In this document: positions 1-6,167 of the stretch, piece by piece
Layout: each line of letters opens with the position of its first letter
Position numbering within the stretch: the first letter of the stretch is position 1
NCBI GenBank assembly: GCA_002418685.1
Contig: DIEP01000004.1
Span: 1-6,167, forward strand
DNA: 6,167 nucleotides
DNA from: Ignavibacteria bacterium UBA5771
GTDB taxonomy: Bacteria > Bacteroidota > Ignavibacteria > Kapaibacteriales > UBA2268
Direction: 5' to 3'
Program-made: the position numbers and the translations under genes
The notes under the pieces: model-generated
The model's database searches: none
What the model saw: only the letters and a program-made list of their open reading frames with translations
What the model was told of the DNA's origin: nothing

Positions 1-3
1 TTC

Positions 4-1170
4 TTATTTCTGATAAAAGTCACTTATACTTTCTGCCACAAATCTGATTTGTTCTTCCTCTAATTCTGGGAATATTGGGATGGAAAGTACTTCGTCAGCA
101 ATTCTGTTCGTAATAGCAAATTCCTTATCATTTGCATTCAGATATGCAAAGCATTCTTGCCTATGTAATGGAACGGGATAATAAATATCGCTCCCAATTT
201 CTCGAGTAGATAAGAACTTTTGCAATTCGTTTCTATTTTGCACCCTTATTGTAAATTGATTATAAATATGGAAATTTTCTGCACCCGATTCACTATATAT
301 TGCTTTCGGATAAATCAGATAATTATCTTTTGAAAATTCAAAATTGTTGGCGATATCGATTAGTCTAAATTCTTGGAAATATTTCAAATATAATTCTGCA
401 TTCTTGCGGCGTTTTTCATGCCATTGATTCAAATAATCGAGTTTGACATTCAATATCCCTGCTTGCAGAGCATCCAATCGGAAATTTCCACCAATGAATT
501 TATGATAATATTTCGGATTCATTCCGTGATTTCGCATTTGCTTCAATTTGGCTGCCATTTCTGGATCATTTGTGGTTATTAAACCACCATCGCCAAAAGC
601 ACCCAAATTTTTCGATGGATAAAATGAGAAGCAACCAAAATCTCCAACCGTGCCCACAAAACGCCCATCTTTATATTGAGTGCCAAGAGCTTGGGCTGCA
701 TCTTCAATTATTGCAATATTATGTTTTTTGCAAATTTCGACAATTTTGTCCATTTCTGCGGATTGACCAAATAAATGCACAGGAATAATGGCTTTGGTTT
801 TGTTTGTTATTTTTGCTTCTATTTTGGATGGATCAATATTAAATGTGATTGGATCTACATCAACAAACACAGGTTTGGCAAACATACGTGCAACGCAGCC
901 TGCTGTTGCAAAAAATGTAAAATCAGGAACAATTACTTCATCATCGGGGCGAACATCCAATGCCATCAATGCCATTAGCAAAGCATCAGTGCCACTTGAA
1001 ACAGCAATTGCATACTTACAGTTCAAATATTTAGCAATATTTGCCTCAAAATTCTCAACTTCTTCTCCTAAAATGCACTTTTGAGAACGTGCAGTCGCTA
1101 GGATTGCATTTTCAACTTCATTTTGAATAGAATGATATTGTTTTGTTAAATCTAATAATGGAACTTTCAT
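4..1170 (-). CDS. DegT/DnrJ/EryC1/StrS-family PLP-dependent sugar aminotransferase
   Basis: This 388-residue protein is predicted to be a cytoplasmic aminotransferase that moves an amino group, usually from glutamate, onto a keto-sugar nucleotide to make an amino sugar for surface glycans. The family landmarks are all present and in order. The N-terminus (VPLLDLTKQY) is typical. SSGTDAL at 59-65 forms the cofactor phosphate-binding loop. EDAAQA at 156-161 carries the PLP-ring aspartate (D157). SFYPSKNLGAFGDGG at 182-196 carries the Schiff-base lysine, K187. NFRLDALQA at 229-237 and YYPVPLHRQECF at 330-341 are C-terminal family motifs. The length is normal for the family, and the ATG start fits the family N-terminus. 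The closest named types are WbpE/FdtB/QdtB-like 3-aminotransferases, but the substrate (UDP- or dTDP-sugar, C3 or C4) cannot be read from the sequence and no partner dehydratase or oxidase is in the window. Some relatives carry the misleading name 'pleiotropic regulatory protein'; the intact catalytic residues favour an enzyme. It is transcribed divergently from the AI-2E-family gene and starts one base from a perfect palindrome. Confidence 0.93.
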   Translation of the reverse strand: MKVPLLDLTKQYHSIQNEVENAILATARSQKCILGEEVENFEANIAKYLNCKYAIAVSSGTDALLMALMALDVRPDDEVIVPDFTFFATAGCVARMFAKPVFVDVDPITFNIDPSKIEAKITNKTKAIIPVHLFGQSAEMDKIVEICKKHNIAIIEDAAQALGTQYKDGRFVGTVGDFGCFSFYPSKNLGAFGDGGLITTNDPEMAAKLKQMRNHGMNPKYYHKFIGGNFRLDALQAGILNVKLDYLNQWHEKRRKNAELYLKYFQEFRLIDIANNFEFSKDNYLIYPKAIYSESGAENFHIYNQFTIRVQNRNELQKFLSTREIGSDIYYPVPLHRQECFAYLNANDKEFAITNRIADEVLSIPIFPELEEEQIRFVAESISDFYQK

Positions 1171-1171
1171 A

Positions 1172-1198
1172 AATTTGTATTTTAAGAAAATACAAATT
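1172..1198. repeat. Perfect 12-bp-arm palindrome in the divergent intergenic region, possible operator or leader hairpin
   Basis: The arms AATTTGTATTTT (1172-1183) and AAAATACAAATT (1187-1198) are exact reverse complements separated by 3 bases. They occupy more than half of the 47-bp gap between the two divergent genes. The element ends one base before the minus-strand ATG (1170) and 19 bases before the plus-strand ATG (1218). As DNA it could be the binding site of a dimeric regulator acting on both promoters. As RNA in the aminotransferase leader it would form a hairpin directly against the start codon, leaving no room for a ribosome binding site. The symmetry is directly visible; the function is inference. 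Such AT-rich DNA makes short palindromes common, but 12 perfect pairs is long for chance. Confidence 0.6.
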
Positions 1199-1202
1199 AA
1201 GA

Positions 1203-1230
1203 TTTATATTTGGAAACATGGATAATTCAA
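1203..1230 (-). promoter_or_regulatory. Possible sigma-70-like promoter for the aminotransferase gene
   Basis: On the minus strand, TTGAAT (1230-1225) is followed after a 16-base spacer by TATAAA (1208-1203). This resembles -35/-10 elements with 4/6 and 5/6 consensus matches. A start about 7 bases downstream would place the 5' end of the message inside the palindrome's outer arm, near 1196, and give a leader of about 26 bases made almost entirely of that palindrome. The -35-like element would lie within the first codons of the divergent gene. In DNA this AT-rich such matches arise easily, and Bacteroidota housekeeping promoters usually differ from this pattern, so confidence is low. Confidence 0.15.
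1205..1212 (+). promoter_or_regulatory. Possible Bacteroidota-type -7 promoter element for the AI-2E/GlmU-like operon
   Basis: TATATTTG matches the Bacteroidota -7 consensus TAnnTTTG exactly. It lies 5 bases before the plus-strand ATG at 1218. If it is used, transcription would start at or very near the start codon, giving a leaderless or almost leaderless message. No TTTG-type -33 element is found at the usual spacing of about 20 bases; the nearest TTTG (1174-1177) is too far away. The alternative reading is that GGAAA at 1212-1216 is a poorly spaced ribosome binding site and the true promoter lies further left. The assignment is tentative. Confidence 0.28.
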
Positions 1231-2273
1231 TCAAAACAATTATTTATTTCCTCTTTGTGGTAGTGATATTTGTCCTTCTTTATGTTCTTGAACCAATATT
1301 GATGCCATTAGTAGTTGCATTCTTTGCAGCAGCTTTGTTTCAACCACTTATGCTATTTTTTAATAAAATAAAAATACCAAAAGTTATCAGCATTATATTT
1401 GTTATGATTATTTCTTTTGCTTTTATTGCAGGCATATTATTTATTTTGCAATCAACAATTGTGCAAATATCTAATGAAAGCACAGGGTTGCAGCAGAGCT
1501 TTGAAGTTCGAAGCGATGCTCTATTCAAATGGATAAATAAAACATTTGGTTCAAGGTTATCATTTAAATATCTTTCTGACCAAATTATTAAATCCATTAA
1601 TTTAAATTGGATTGCAGGCAGAGCGCAAGAATTGTTCTCATCTTTATTTTCTATTACAGGTTGGCTAACAATGTTTGCTCTTTATTATGTCGTTCTGCTT
1701 GCAGGATTGCCGAATTATAAAAGATTCATAACCTATTTAAGTAAAGGGTCTGTTTCAAGTATAGATTCAAATTTTCTTTCTTCATTTGAAAAAATTCAGA
1801 AAGCAATTTATTCATATCTCGTAATAAAAACTTTGTTAAGCGTTGCGGCGGGACTTGTTACTTACGTATTATGCTTGATTTTTGGGATTCAATTTGCTTT
1901 ATTTTGGGGATTTCTCACATTCGTCGGGAGCTATATCCCAAATATTGGCTCAATTATTTCCACAGCATTACCTGTATTTTTTGGGCTAATTACACTTGAC
2001 TCATTTCCAATGGTTCTGTTATTCCTTTTGTTGCTTGTATCTTTTCATTTTGTTCTCGGCAATGTTGTGGAACCAGTTGTAATGGGGGCAAATATGAGTC
2101 TCAATACTTTGACGGTCATTTTTGGGCTTGTCTTTTGGGGATATATTTGGGGAATATTGGGGATGATACTATCAGTTCCATTGCTCGTTGTCCTCAAATT
2201 AATTTTTGAACAATTTCCATCACTTGAATTTATTGCAAGAGTGATGGGCAAACCAAGTAAAGTAATCACATAA
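1218..2273 (+). CDS. AI-2E family transporter (UPF0118/PerM-like multi-spanning membrane protein)
   Basis: This 351-residue integral inner-membrane protein belongs to the AI-2E family transporter group (formerly UPF0118). Members have been linked to autoinducer-2 export or to Na+/H+ antiport, but most have no proven substrate. The family layout is clear. Three hydrophobic segments occupy about 7-80, including LEPILMPLVVAFFAAALFQP at 24-43. A more polar stretch runs from about 82 to 140. Membrane segments resume from about 142. The conserved C-terminal half contains YLVIKTLLSVAAG (200-212), the GSYIPNIGSII region (237-247), the GNVVEPVVMG motif (281-290), and WGILGMILSVPL (311-322). The length is normal for the family. 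The ATG at 1218 is the natural start, with GGAAA just upstream as a weak, close ribosome binding site. Only 9 bp separate it from the GlmU-like gene, so the two are probably co-transcribed; there is no established functional link between these families. The transported substrate cannot be inferred. Confidence 0.9.
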   Translation: MDNSIKTIIYFLFVVVIFVLLYVLEPILMPLVVAFFAAALFQPLMLFFNKIKIPKVISIIFVMIISFAFIAGILFILQSTIVQISNESTGLQQSFEVRSDALFKWINKTFGSRLSFKYLSDQIIKSINLNWIAGRAQELFSSLFSITGWLTMFALYYVVLLAGLPNYKRFITYLSKGSVSSIDSNFLSSFEKIQKAIYSYLVIKTLLSVAAGLVTYVLCLIFGIQFALFWGFLTFVGSYIPNIGSIISTALPVFFGLITLDSFPMVLLFLLLLVSFHFVLGNVVEPVVMGANMSLNTLTVIFGLVFWGYIWGILGMILSVPLLVVLKLIFEQFPSLEFIARVMGKPSKVIT

Positions 2274-2282
2274 GATAAAATT

Positions 2283-3548
2283 ATGCAACTCGACAATTTA
2301 TTACTATTTTCTCCCGATTCTAAAAATAATTACTATCCATTCACAATAATGCATCCATTATGGGAGTTACGCGTCGGTGCATTGAGGATTTTTGAGAAAT
2401 ATGAGCGAGAATTTCCCTCTGCTCAAATGCATTTTAATTCTGACTCTGACTTGCTGAGTTCCTTTTTGCGAAGGTTCAATATCGAGACGACAGGAATTAA
2501 AAGAGGGAATTTGCTTGCACTTGATTCAAGCATTCTGCCTACTACTGATTTTATTAATGAAATTAATAATATAATAGATTCTGCAAAAGAGTCATGTTTA
2601 TTAATTAATAAATCAAAACCGATTGGTTTATTCCTAATGCAAAATGATTTGGAGAAAAGCGATGAATTTTCAAATATTAATCTGCTTTCGAATATTGAAG
2701 TTAATTTATTTTCCAAATTAAAAAAAATTGAAATAGCAAATTGCACACGGCTTAATTATTTATTCGATGCAATTGAATTTAACCATTCTGCTTTGTTAAA
2801 TGATGTGGAATTATTCAAAAATGAATTTCGACCAATTGAGCAGAGCGGGAACTTCTTTTTAATCCAGCAAGAAGATATCTTGTGCGGCGAAAATGTCCAA
2901 ATTGCACCAAATGTTGTGCTGGATGCGAGCGATGGACCCATAATTTTGGGAAATAATGTTCGTATTATGGCTCAAAGTACAATTTTAGGACCAGCATATA
3001 TCGGAGATAATTCTATAGTCAAAATTGGTGCAAAAATCTATCAGAATACATCAATTGGAGAGTATTGCAAAATTGGAGGCGAAGTAGATAATTCGATTAT
3101 TCAATCATATTCCAATAAGCAACACGAAGGCTACCTCGGAGATTCTTTTATTTCTGAATGGGTAAATTTAGGGGCTGATACTAACACTTCAAATCTAAAA
3201 AATACTTATTCCGCGATTAAAATTAGAATTGAAAGGGAAGAGATTAACACGGGCAAAATATTTCTGGGATTGCTTTGCGGCGACCACACTAAATCGGGAA
3301 TCAACTCAATGTTCAACACGGGGACAGTCTGCGGAATTGGAGCAATTTTAGTCAATGAGTGGTACTTGGCAAATTTCATCCCATCATTTTCTTGGGGAGG
3401 CAGTAAAAATTCAATGATATATAAAGTTGATAAGGCACTTGACACTGCTCGGATTGTTTTGGAACGTAGGGGAAAGACCTTATTGCCCGATGAAGAACAT
3501 CTAATGCGAAAGGAATACCTGCGAGTAGTGAGCTTATATGAGCAATAA
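2283..3548 (+). CDS. GlmU-like bifunctional protein: putative sugar nucleotidyltransferase with left-handed beta-helix acyltransferase domain
   Basis: This 421-residue cytoplasmic protein resembles the alternative GlmU family of the Bacteroidota/Chlorobiota (TIGR03991). That family is proposed to make UDP-GlcNAc from glucosamine-1-phosphate by N-acetylation and uridylyl transfer. The N-terminus lacks the classical LxAGxGTRM loop and instead shows the family's own signature: a strand (NLLLF), then YPFTIMHPLWELRVG at 18-32 and IFEKYE at 36-41. From about 200 to 370 there are hexapeptide-like repeats of a left-handed beta-helix (for example ENVQIA, NNVRIM, DNSIVKIGA). Within them NKQHEGYLGDS (278-288) matches the canonical GlmU acetyltransferase region, with H281 as the likely catalytic base. 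NLGADTNTSNLKNTY (295-309) parallels GlmU's IGAGTITCNYDG, and GDHTKSGI (333-340) parallels its GDHVFVGS. The length and the ATG start fit the family. It lies 9 bp behind the membrane-protein gene. The acyltransferase half is well supported; the uridylyltransferase activity is inferred from the family. Confidence 0.85.
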   Translation: MQLDNLLLFSPDSKNNYYPFTIMHPLWELRVGALRIFEKYEREFPSAQMHFNSDSDLLSSFLRRFNIETTGIKRGNLLALDSSILPTTDFINEINNIIDSAKESCLLINKSKPIGLFLMQNDLEKSDEFSNINLLSNIEVNLFSKLKKIEIANCTRLNYLFDAIEFNHSALLNDVELFKNEFRPIEQSGNFFLIQQEDILCGENVQIAPNVVLDASDGPIILGNNVRIMAQSTILGPAYIGDNSIVKIGAKIYQNTSIGEYCKIGGEVDNSIIQSYSNKQHEGYLGDSFISEWVNLGADTNTSNLKNTYSAIKIRIEREEINTGKIFLGLLCGDHTKSGINSMFNTGTVCGIGAILVNEWYLANFIPSFSWGGSKNSMIYKVDKALDTARIVLERRGKTLLPDEEHLMRKEYLRVVSLYEQ

Positions 3549-3591
3549 TAAATCAGAATGTAATATTAGATTTAGTTAATTACAGAGTATT

Positions 3592-5187
3592 TTATTTTTT
3601 TGTTTTCTTATGTTTTACTATGATTGAAGGAGTTTCGAACACTTTATCATATAGAGAATCAATCAGTCGAGAAGCTAATGTATCTTGTTGCAGGGATTCA
3701 TAAGTTGTCCGTAAGTGAGCATTACTAATATAACTATAATCTGTTTTATGAATAGTAATCCAATCTGCACGAAGTAATTCTTGGAGATATTCTTCCCTCC
3801 ATTTTTTTCTGGCATGTGCACCATAGTAATTACTTGATTGAGAAAATTTATTTATTACTTCCAAATTCTGGAATTGTGCAAGGTCAAAACTACCAGCATT
3901 CATCATTAAAAGAGTCTCCGAAGGAGTTGAATGAGTGTTTATATAATCTCCTACCTCTTTTATTTCTTTATAATTCATTAAGAAATTATCATCGGGGTGT
4001 TGAAACAAATTAATATACTCTTCTTTGTTAAAATAATATACAATTGGGAACCTTAAAATGGCTATAAACCTTGGAATCGGTGTAAATATGAGCAATGAAA
4101 TTATAATTAAAATAGCTGGGAATTGGATGGAAATATTTTTTTTGGAAAAAATTTTCTTAAAGAAATTTATCAGATAATCTATTCCGAATCCAATTAATAT
4201 TGCAAGAGGTATATATGCTCTTGCAAAATGATACGCATACGGCTTTTTTTCGATAATTGCTGAAGTTACCGAAAATATTGCAAGAAAAATTGAAAATGCT
4301 AAAATAAGTTGTTCGTTAGTTAAATTTATATGTTTGCGGTCACGGAACCATAAAATGATGGCAATAGAAGTTGCTAATAAAAATCCAATAGAATATTTAT
4401 CAATAAAAAAAAGTGATGTTTCTTTGAAGAAAATATTAAGGAACGGCAAATCATTGTTGTATACTCCAACATACATTTTTAAGTATCCCATCATATCCTT
4501 AAATCCCGCGAAGATTTCACGATCGAGCAACGATAAATGGCATAGAAACGCTGCACCCAAAAAACTTATTGAAATAATGAAATAATATTTAACAAAATAT
4601 GATAATTCTCTCTTTTTATAAAATAAATCAAATGTGAATAATCCAACAAGCACTAATCCCATTGTATATTTTATTGAAAAATAAAACCCAATTATCAGTC
4701 CTTCTAAAATGATCCATAAAAAAGATTTCTTTATGTCCTTATTAATTATTTTTAAATGAATAATATAAAGTATTATAATAAGAAAATTAAAAATCAACTC
4801 CAATTGGAAAGATTCAGGAATATTGAGAGTTACTACAAACAAGGAATATGCGATGGATGCAAATAATGCCATTTTAAAATTCACTTTCTTATAGAGGTAT
4901 AAACCCAATCCAATAGTAGTGAGCGAGTGGATAATGTATTCAATAATCCTTACGGTTGCATTGTCCATTCCGGCTATTAAATAAACGGGAATCATCGAGT
5001 AAAAAGCAACGGGGGGTTTAATATCTATGAAATCAACATATATTTTTCCACCTTCCACAATGGTTTTTGCTCCGTGCAAGAATATTGCAAGGTCTGATGT
5101 AGTTATAAATGAAGTAATTGGAAATAATATAACAAGGCTTATGACAATCAAAATTGCGATTTTCTTTGAGTCCGTCATATCCGTCAT
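3592..5187 (-). CDS. GT-C fold membrane glycosyltransferase, GT39/ArnT/PMT_2-like
   Basis: This 531-residue polytopic membrane protein probably transfers a sugar from a polyprenyl-phosphate donor to a lipid, glycan or protein at the outer face of the inner membrane. After a first membrane helix (about 9-28) comes the diagnostic extracytoplasmic loop: SDLAIFLHGAKTIVEGG (31-47), with D32 at the usual catalytic-aspartate position, then YVDFIDIKPPVAFY (50-63) with the family's KPP motif. About ten further hydrophobic segments run to about 375; conserved stretches include LEGLIIG...SIK (161-173) and YHFARAYIP (319-327). Residues from about 390 to 531 form a polar C-terminal domain (NYKEIKEVGDYINTHSTPSE), common in bacterial GT39 proteins. 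It starts with ATG inside the stop codon of the upstream paralog (ATGA), with no Shine-Dalgarno sequence, so translational coupling is likely. A second in-frame ATG lies three codons in (5178), produced by a 9-bp duplication. The substrate is unknown. Confidence 0.85.
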   Translation of the reverse strand: MTDMTDSKKIAILIVISLVILFPITSFITTSDLAIFLHGAKTIVEGGKIYVDFIDIKPPVAFYSMIPVYLIAGMDNATVRIIEYIIHSLTTIGLGLYLYKKVNFKMALFASIAYSLFVVTLNIPESFQLELIFNFLIIILYIIHLKIINKDIKKSFLWIILEGLIIGFYFSIKYTMGLVLVGLFTFDLFYKKRELSYFVKYYFIISISFLGAAFLCHLSLLDREIFAGFKDMMGYLKMYVGVYNNDLPFLNIFFKETSLFFIDKYSIGFLLATSIAIILWFRDRKHINLTNEQLILAFSIFLAIFSVTSAIIEKKPYAYHFARAYIPLAILIGFGIDYLINFFKKIFSKKNISIQFPAILIIISLLIFTPIPRFIAILRFPIVYYFNKEEYINLFQHPDDNFLMNYKEIKEVGDYINTHSTPSETLLMMNAGSFDLAQFQNLEVINKFSQSSNYYGAHARKKWREEYLQELLRADWITIHKTDYSYISNAHLRTTYESLQQDTLASRLIDSLYDKVFETPSIIVKHKKTKK

Positions 5188-5188
5188 A
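5171..5188. repeat. Two perfect 9-bp tandem copies (TCCGTCATA) at the junction of the two glycosyltransferase genes
   Basis: TCCGTCATA at 5171-5179 is repeated exactly at 5180-5188. On the coding (minus) strand this duplicates the start region, so the downstream protein begins MTDMTD and has two in-frame ATG codons (5187 and 5178). The outer copy also contains the TGA stop of the upstream gene. Because the unit is three codons, gain or loss of one copy would keep both frames and the stop/start overlap. Replication slippage is the simplest origin. Confidence 0.8.
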
Positions 5189-6167
5189 ATAACACCGCAT
5201 AATTGCTAAAAATAAGATATATAAATGGGTATTGCATATAATATACCCAAAAGAATATCGGAGAAAATGCAAGGAGGAATATTGCACAAATCAATATAAC
5301 TCCGCGATAATATATCGATGAACTTTTCCACAAATTAATGGATTTCTTGAAAATAAGTTCCAATCCATTTGCAATAAATATTGAAAAAGGAATAAATAAT
5401 GAAGCAAAATGGTACATTTCAAAATGCTGAGTTAAACCAAATCCAAGAATAATCGACATTGCAAAATAAAACGCAATCGCAAATAAATTTGATTGACGGT
5501 TGCTAATTGAATTATGTGCGGCAACATCAATATTATTAATCCAATTTATCAAACTAAAGCACAATGCAATAACGAAAAATATTGAGTATGTATTGGTTGA
5601 AAATTTTGCGAAATCCTTAAGAAAATCTCGAATAAATGCGAAACTAATATGAGGAAGATTATAAATTGGGAATATATTCCCTAATATATGAGGATACCCA
5701 ATTATATTAAGCAAAATAATATGGCTTCCGATGAACAGAACTATTCCAAAGAAAATAGCTGCATATTGTTTACTTAAAATTTTCCAGCTCTTTTGCAGAT
5801 GAATTATATCGAACGCAAAAATGCCAATTATTATTATTCCAAAACCTGATTTGAGCGAAATCGTTATTCCCAATATAATCCCTTCAAGTGCAAATCCGAT
5901 AATATTATTCCGATTAGAATTTGCTTCCCTTCCCGATTGAATAAACCTATCACTGTTATTCATGTGCAATGCCATTAGTGCAAGTAACAGTATGTTCGCG
6001 AGAGGTTCAATTTGAAAGCTAAATTTATAATTCAAAAGGACAATACTCATTGCATAAACTATTGAAGAAAGGACTGCTGTGCTTTTAGAGAAATACTTTT
6101 TTATAAAGAAAAATAATGCAATAGAAGTAAGCAAATGGATAATGCATTCAAGTGTTCTGAAAATAAA
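5184..6167 (-). CDS. GT-C fold membrane glycosyltransferase paralog, 5' end outside the window and lacking the C-terminal domain
   Basis: The frame is open to the right edge, giving 327 visible residues. The edge-proximal FRTLECIIHLLTS aligns with VRIIEYIIHSLTT (residues 79-91) of the neighbouring 531-residue glycosyltransferase, so the true start lies about 75-80 codons beyond the edge and the TTG at 6134 is not the start. Further parallels, counted from that TTG, are LEGIILG...SLK (83-95) against LEGLIIG...SIK, and YHFASLFIP (241-249) against YHFARAYIP. The visible part is almost all membrane helices; the catalytic-aspartate/KPP loop would lie off the window. The protein stops directly after its last membrane segment (YPFIYLIFSNYAVLL), where the paralog continues with a polar domain of about 140 residues. 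Its TGA overlaps the next gene's ATG, so no room remains for that domain in another frame. The role is presumably sugar transfer at the membrane, as for the neighbour. Whether the short form is functional or a deletion derivative is open. Confidence 0.8.
   Translation of the reverse strand, partial: FIFRTLECIIHLLTSIALFFFIKKYFSKSTAVLSSIVYAMSIVLLNYKFSFQIEPLANILLLALMALHMNNSDRFIQSGREANSNRNNIIGFALEGIILGITISLKSGFGIIIIGIFAFDIIHLQKSWKILSKQYAAIFFGIVLFIGSHIILLNIIGYPHILGNIFPIYNLPHISFAFIRDFLKDFAKFSTNTYSIFFVIALCFSLINWINNIDVAAHNSISNRQSNLFAIAFYFAMSIILGFGLTQHFEMYHFASLFIPFSIFIANGLELIFKKSINLWKSSSIYYRGVILICAIFLLAFSPIFFWVYYMQYPFIYLIFSNYAVLL

Noticed and set aside
570..1084. Three plus-strand open frames of 67-98 codons opposite the aminotransferase gene.
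   Set aside because: They are antisense to a gene with intact catalytic motifs, have cysteine- or histidine-rich or low-complexity translations, and show no recognisable domain.
2423..2941. Minus-strand open frames of 61-107 codons opposite the GlmU-like gene.
   Set aside because: They overlap well-supported coding sequence, overlap nothing that looks like a promoter, and have no recognisable family features.
3549..3574. Inverted repeat TAAATC (3549-3554) / GATTTA (3569-3574) in the convergent gap, considered as a bidirectional terminator.
   Set aside because: The stem is only 6 pairs, mostly A-T, with a 14-base loop, and no T-run follows it directly on either strand. The nearest T-rich run (3590-3601) is too far away and lies within the minus-strand gene's end.
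5033..5287. Minus-strand open frame across the glycosyltransferase junction, considered as a frameshifted C-terminal domain of the upstream gene.
   Set aside because: Its translation (rich in C, Y and N) has no resemblance to the paralog's C-terminal domain, and the region is fully explained by the two overlapping glycosyltransferase genes.
6132..6134. TTG at 6134 as the start codon of the rightmost gene.
   Set aside because: The frame stays open to position 6167 and the upstream residues still match the paralog, so the gene begins outside the window.
1..6167. Search for tRNA/rRNA genes, CRISPR arrays, insertion-sequence ends, riboswitches and phage or defence genes.
   Set aside because: Noncoding DNA totals only about 100 bp and shows no spaced repeats, cloverleaf-like sequence or transposase; all five genes are of ordinary metabolic or membrane families.

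Overview
This is a compact, AT-rich bacterial window (about one-third G+C by eye). It holds five protein-coding genes and almost no spare DNA: gaps of 47, 9 and 43 bp, plus one 4-bp overlap. The best taxonomic clue is the gene at 2283-3548. It encodes the alternative, non-canonical GlmU-type protein (TIGR03991 style) that is typical of Bacteroidota/Chlorobiota (FCB group) genomes. The AT-richness and the lack of convincing Shine-Dalgarno sequences fit that group. A finer assignment (for example an Ignavibacteria- or Kapabacteria-like lineage) would be a guess.

Layout. (1) 4-1170, minus strand: a complete PLP-dependent DegT/DnrJ/EryC1/StrS sugar aminotransferase. (2) 1171-1217: a short divergent promoter region that contains a perfect 12-bp-arm palindrome. 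(3) 1218-2273 and 2283-3548, plus strand: a likely two-gene operon of an AI-2E/UPF0118-family membrane protein followed by the GlmU-like sugar nucleotidyltransferase/acyltransferase with a left-handed beta-helix. (4) 3549-3591: a short convergent gap without a convincing terminator. (5) 3592-5187 and 5184-6167, minus strand: two tandem, clearly paralogous multi-membrane GT-C (GT39/ArnT/PMT-like) glycosyltransferases that overlap by ATGA. The upstream one runs off the right edge of the window. It also ends about 140 residues earlier than its paralog, without the C-terminal non-membrane domain.

How they fit together. Three of the four functional groups concern sugars: amino-sugar synthesis on a nucleotide sugar (aminotransferase), UDP-GlcNAc formation (GlmU-like), and lipid-linked sugar transfer at the membrane (GT-C pair). 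This suggests a cell-envelope or surface-glycan neighbourhood, but the genes lie in three separate transcription units and no complete pathway is visible. The AI-2E-family protein has no obvious sugar role.

I found no RNA gene, CRISPR array, insertion sequence or phage gene, and nothing that I would call a new biological system. The points most worth checking are the palindrome next to the aminotransferase start codon, the lopsided GT-C paralog pair, and the 9-bp tandem duplication at their junction.
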